This document shows positions 62,158-64,000 of a stretch of 64,000 nt of DNA, piece by piece. The stretch covers positions 23,851,355 through 23,915,354 of the forward strand of contig CM066921.1 of NCBI GenBank assembly GCA_033964015.1, written 5' to 3'. The translations under genes and the position numbers were made by a program. Source of the DNA: Scolanthus callimorphus (lineage: Eukaryota; Cnidaria; Anthozoa; Actiniaria; Edwardsiidae). Position 1 is the first letter of the stretch. Each line of letters starts with the position of its first letter. The notes beneath the pieces are model-generated. The model had not been told where the DNA came from. It did no database searches and saw nothing but the letters and a program-made list of their open reading frames with translations.

Positions 62158-63658
62158 TACATGGCTTTCTCAATGGTTTTTCAATTAGCTATCTCGGTCC
62201 GTTCTGTGACATGCGCTCCCTTAATCTCAAGTGTGCTCTTGAAAACCCGGCGGAAGTGACGATAAAATTAGAACAAGAACTGTCAGCGGGTAGGATAATG
62301 GGTCCTTTTAACGAGCCACCGTTTCGACCTTTTCGAGTTTCACCATTGGGTATTGTGCCTAAAAAGACACCCGGGAATTTCGGTTAATTCACCACCTTTC
62401 ATATCCAGAGGGTCAGTCGGTTAATGATGGCATTCCAAAAGAGCTAGCAACGGTACATTATGCAACAATAGGTGATGCGATTAAATTGATCCGAAGCCTT
62501 GGTCAAGGCTGCTTTTAGCCAAAACGGATATCAGATCTGCTTTTCGCATTATCCCGGTTCATCCGTCAGATTTTCCGCTTCTCGGTATTCAGTGGCAAGG
62601 GCACTTTTATTTTGATAAAACGCTAGCAATGGGGCTCTCTTCCAGTTGCAGAATTTTTTCCAGTTTTAGTGACGGCCTAGCCTGGATAATTAAGGAGAAG
62701 TTTAAGGCGACTGCGGTCCTTCACATCCTGGACGATTTCTTGTTTATTGCCCCTTCTGCGGCTAAGTGTCTTGCTGATCTCAATGCTTTTTTGAATGTGT
62801 GTGAGCAAATTGGCGTGCCTATAGCGCAGGAAAAAACTATGGGCCCGCTACGGTTCTTCAATTTGCCGGAATAACCTTAGACACTGTATTATCGCAAGCG
62901 CGCCTCCCAGAGGATAAACTTGTACGCTGTAGAGAGAAGTTAGCGAAAGCCTACGCGCGGGATAAGATTACCCTGCGAGAGTTGCAATCTCTAATTGGCC
63001 TACTTAATTTCGCGTGTAGTGTTGTAGTTCCTGGCCGGGCCTTTCTGCGTCGGCTAATTGATCTCACCAGAGGAGTGCGCAAACCACACCACCGTATAAG
63101 GCTTACTCGGGAGAGTAAGCGCGACATTTTAGTTTGGCAGGAATTTCTAAACTCCTTTAATGGAAAGTCGTTCTTTCTTGAGACCCGATGGCGACTTCTA
63201 GTAGTTTGCTGCTCTATACGGACGCGGCGGGATCATTAGGCTACGCGGGGGTGTTCGGCAGGCATTGGTTTTACGGTACATGGCCGTCGGAGTGGAAATC
63301 CTTAAACATTGCGATTTTAGAATTGTTTCCAATTGTTATTGCAATTGAGGTATGGGGATCCAGCATGCGCGACAAGTGTCTTGTAATCTTTTCAGATAAC
63401 ATGTCCGTAGTGGAAATCATTAATCGTCAAACATCTCGAGAGCCGTCAATCATGATTTTGCTGAGGCATCTCGTCCTGTGCTCGCTAAAATATAACATTC
63501 TCTTGCGCTCGAGGCACATATCTGGTTTCGCGAACGAAAAAAGTGATGCGCTTTCTCGCCTACAGGTCCAGAAATTCAAAGCCTTAGCGCCCTACGCAGA
63601 CCCAAGCCCGACACCCATTCCGAACAGCCTTCTTCCGAGCAATTGGAAGCTCACCTAG
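62142..63658 (+). pseudogene. Ngaro/DIRS-type reverse transcriptase and RNase H
   Basis: RT: CALENPAEVTIKLEQELSAGR and SPLGIVPKK (62200-62370), then a frameshift, LAKTDIRSAFRIIPVHP (62515-62565), AMGLSSSCRIF and LHILDDFLFI (62720-62750, catalytic DD). RNase H (63188-63658) has LLYTDAAGSLGYAG, the D in VIFSDN and a late D in SDALSRL. At least two frameshifts (about 62385 and 62517) and one near 62870 break the frame. The RNase H part is open. Confidence 0.88.
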
Positions 63659-64000
63659 ACCAGCTTCTACATGCGGCTATTTCGGACGGCTCGCGTAAAG
63701 TTTATACTCGGGCGTGGAAGACGTATTTTCAATTCGCACAAGACTTTCAATGTAACGTCAGGCTTCCTTTGAATGTCAATGATATCTCCTTGTTTGTCGC
63801 ATACCTCTCGGCGAGAAAGTATGCGCCACCACGATCACAACTAACGTGTCAGCACTAAGTTATCTACATAAGATCAGGCATTTCCCGGATCCATCAAAAT
63901 CTTTCTTGGTACGCAAGCTACTCGCCGCGCATTCCAGGCTGTTCTCACGACCGGATATCAGGCTTCCAATAACTCAACCCTTGTTACATCGTTTGGTTGT
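63643..64000 (+). CDS. Tyrosine recombinase N-terminal part, cut by window end
   Basis: It overlaps the end of the RNase H frame by 16 bases. It begins with a SAM-like core-binding segment (LLHAAISDGSRKVYTRAWKTYFQFAQ) and VNDISLFVAYLSAR. A frame change at about 63845 leads into NVSALSYLHKIRHF..P. The catalytic R-H-R-Y domain is beyond the window, so activity cannot be judged. Confidence 0.75.

Larger units (their letters stand above)
60977..64000 (+). mobile_element. Ngaro/DIRS-type tyrosine-recombinase retroelement, partial
   Basis: Order on the plus strand: gag, RT with an LDDF box, RNase H, tyrosine recombinase, cut off by the window end. There is no integrase or aspartic protease. The RT LHILDDFLFI motif and the RNase H plus recombinase order are diagnostic of the DIRS order. 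Frameshifts in gag and at two points in the RT make this copy defective. The split direct repeats that would end a Ngaro element cannot be checked because one end is outside. Confidence 0.85.

Noticed and set aside
63643..64000. Phage or bacterial integrase
   Set aside because: It directly follows a DIRS-type RT and RNase H in the same orientation and in a eukaryotic repeat context, so it is the recombinase of that element.

Overview
This window is repeat-rich, AT-rich animal DNA. The intronless class A GPCR family, Penelope-like elements with a GIY-YIG domain, CR1/L2-like and RTE-like LINEs, a Ngaro/DIRS-type tyrosine-recombinase retroelement next to an SGNH hydrolase ORF, BEL/Pao and Ty3/Gypsy LTR elements, and many short hairpin MITEs together fit a cnidarian, most likely a stony coral or close relative. 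That assignment is inferred from content, not from a database match. No bacterial-type operon, rRNA or CRISPR is present.

The centre (about 11-38 kb) is a tandem array of four units, A to D, each carrying one minus-strand, single-exon rhodopsin-type GPCR gene. The genes lie at 11728-12723, 22228-23222, 29105-31569 (interrupted) and 36045-37094. Units A|B, B|C and C|D are separated by the same 94-bp satellite, which is about 35 monomers at A|B, 5 at B|C and 2 at C|D. An older, gene-less partial unit lies at 1.16-1.63 kb and 6.49-7.5 kb. Copy 1 is open with a shortened C-terminus. Copy 2 has a one-base frameshift in an A-run. Copy 3 is split near the start of TM1 by a 1.4-kb insertion. Copy 4 is full length. 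Comparing units gives clean empty sites for four later insertions: a TTAA-flanked palindrome, a Harbinger-like MITE, an hAT-like MITE and the copy-3 insertion.

The left flank holds a 4.86-kb foldback transposon (1630-6484). Its inverted termini are minisatellite arrays and it has an 11-bp target duplication. Nested in it are a second TIR element (2173-4564) with tRNA-like SINE pieces, a 743-bp tandem duplication and mariner-like MITEs. Next come a LINE 3' end, a Penelope-like element and a repeat rich in TGACGTCA motifs.

The right flank (38-64 kb) is stacked retroelements. In order these are a BEL/Pao 3' end, two minus-strand LINEs and a nearly complete but disabled Ty3/Gypsy element with 156-bp LTRs (45505-49985). 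Then come MULE-like MITEs, a 128-bp tandem repeat with a CRE-type palindrome (51.4-54.1 kb), and the env-bearing 3' end of another LTR element with an overlapping downstream ORF and one LTR (56036-59300). Last is an SGNH hydrolase ORF and a Ngaro/DIRS-type gag-RT-RNaseH-recombinase element that runs off the end. Apart from the GPCRs and a few unrecognised ORFs, nearly all coding capacity belongs to mobile elements, most of it broken.
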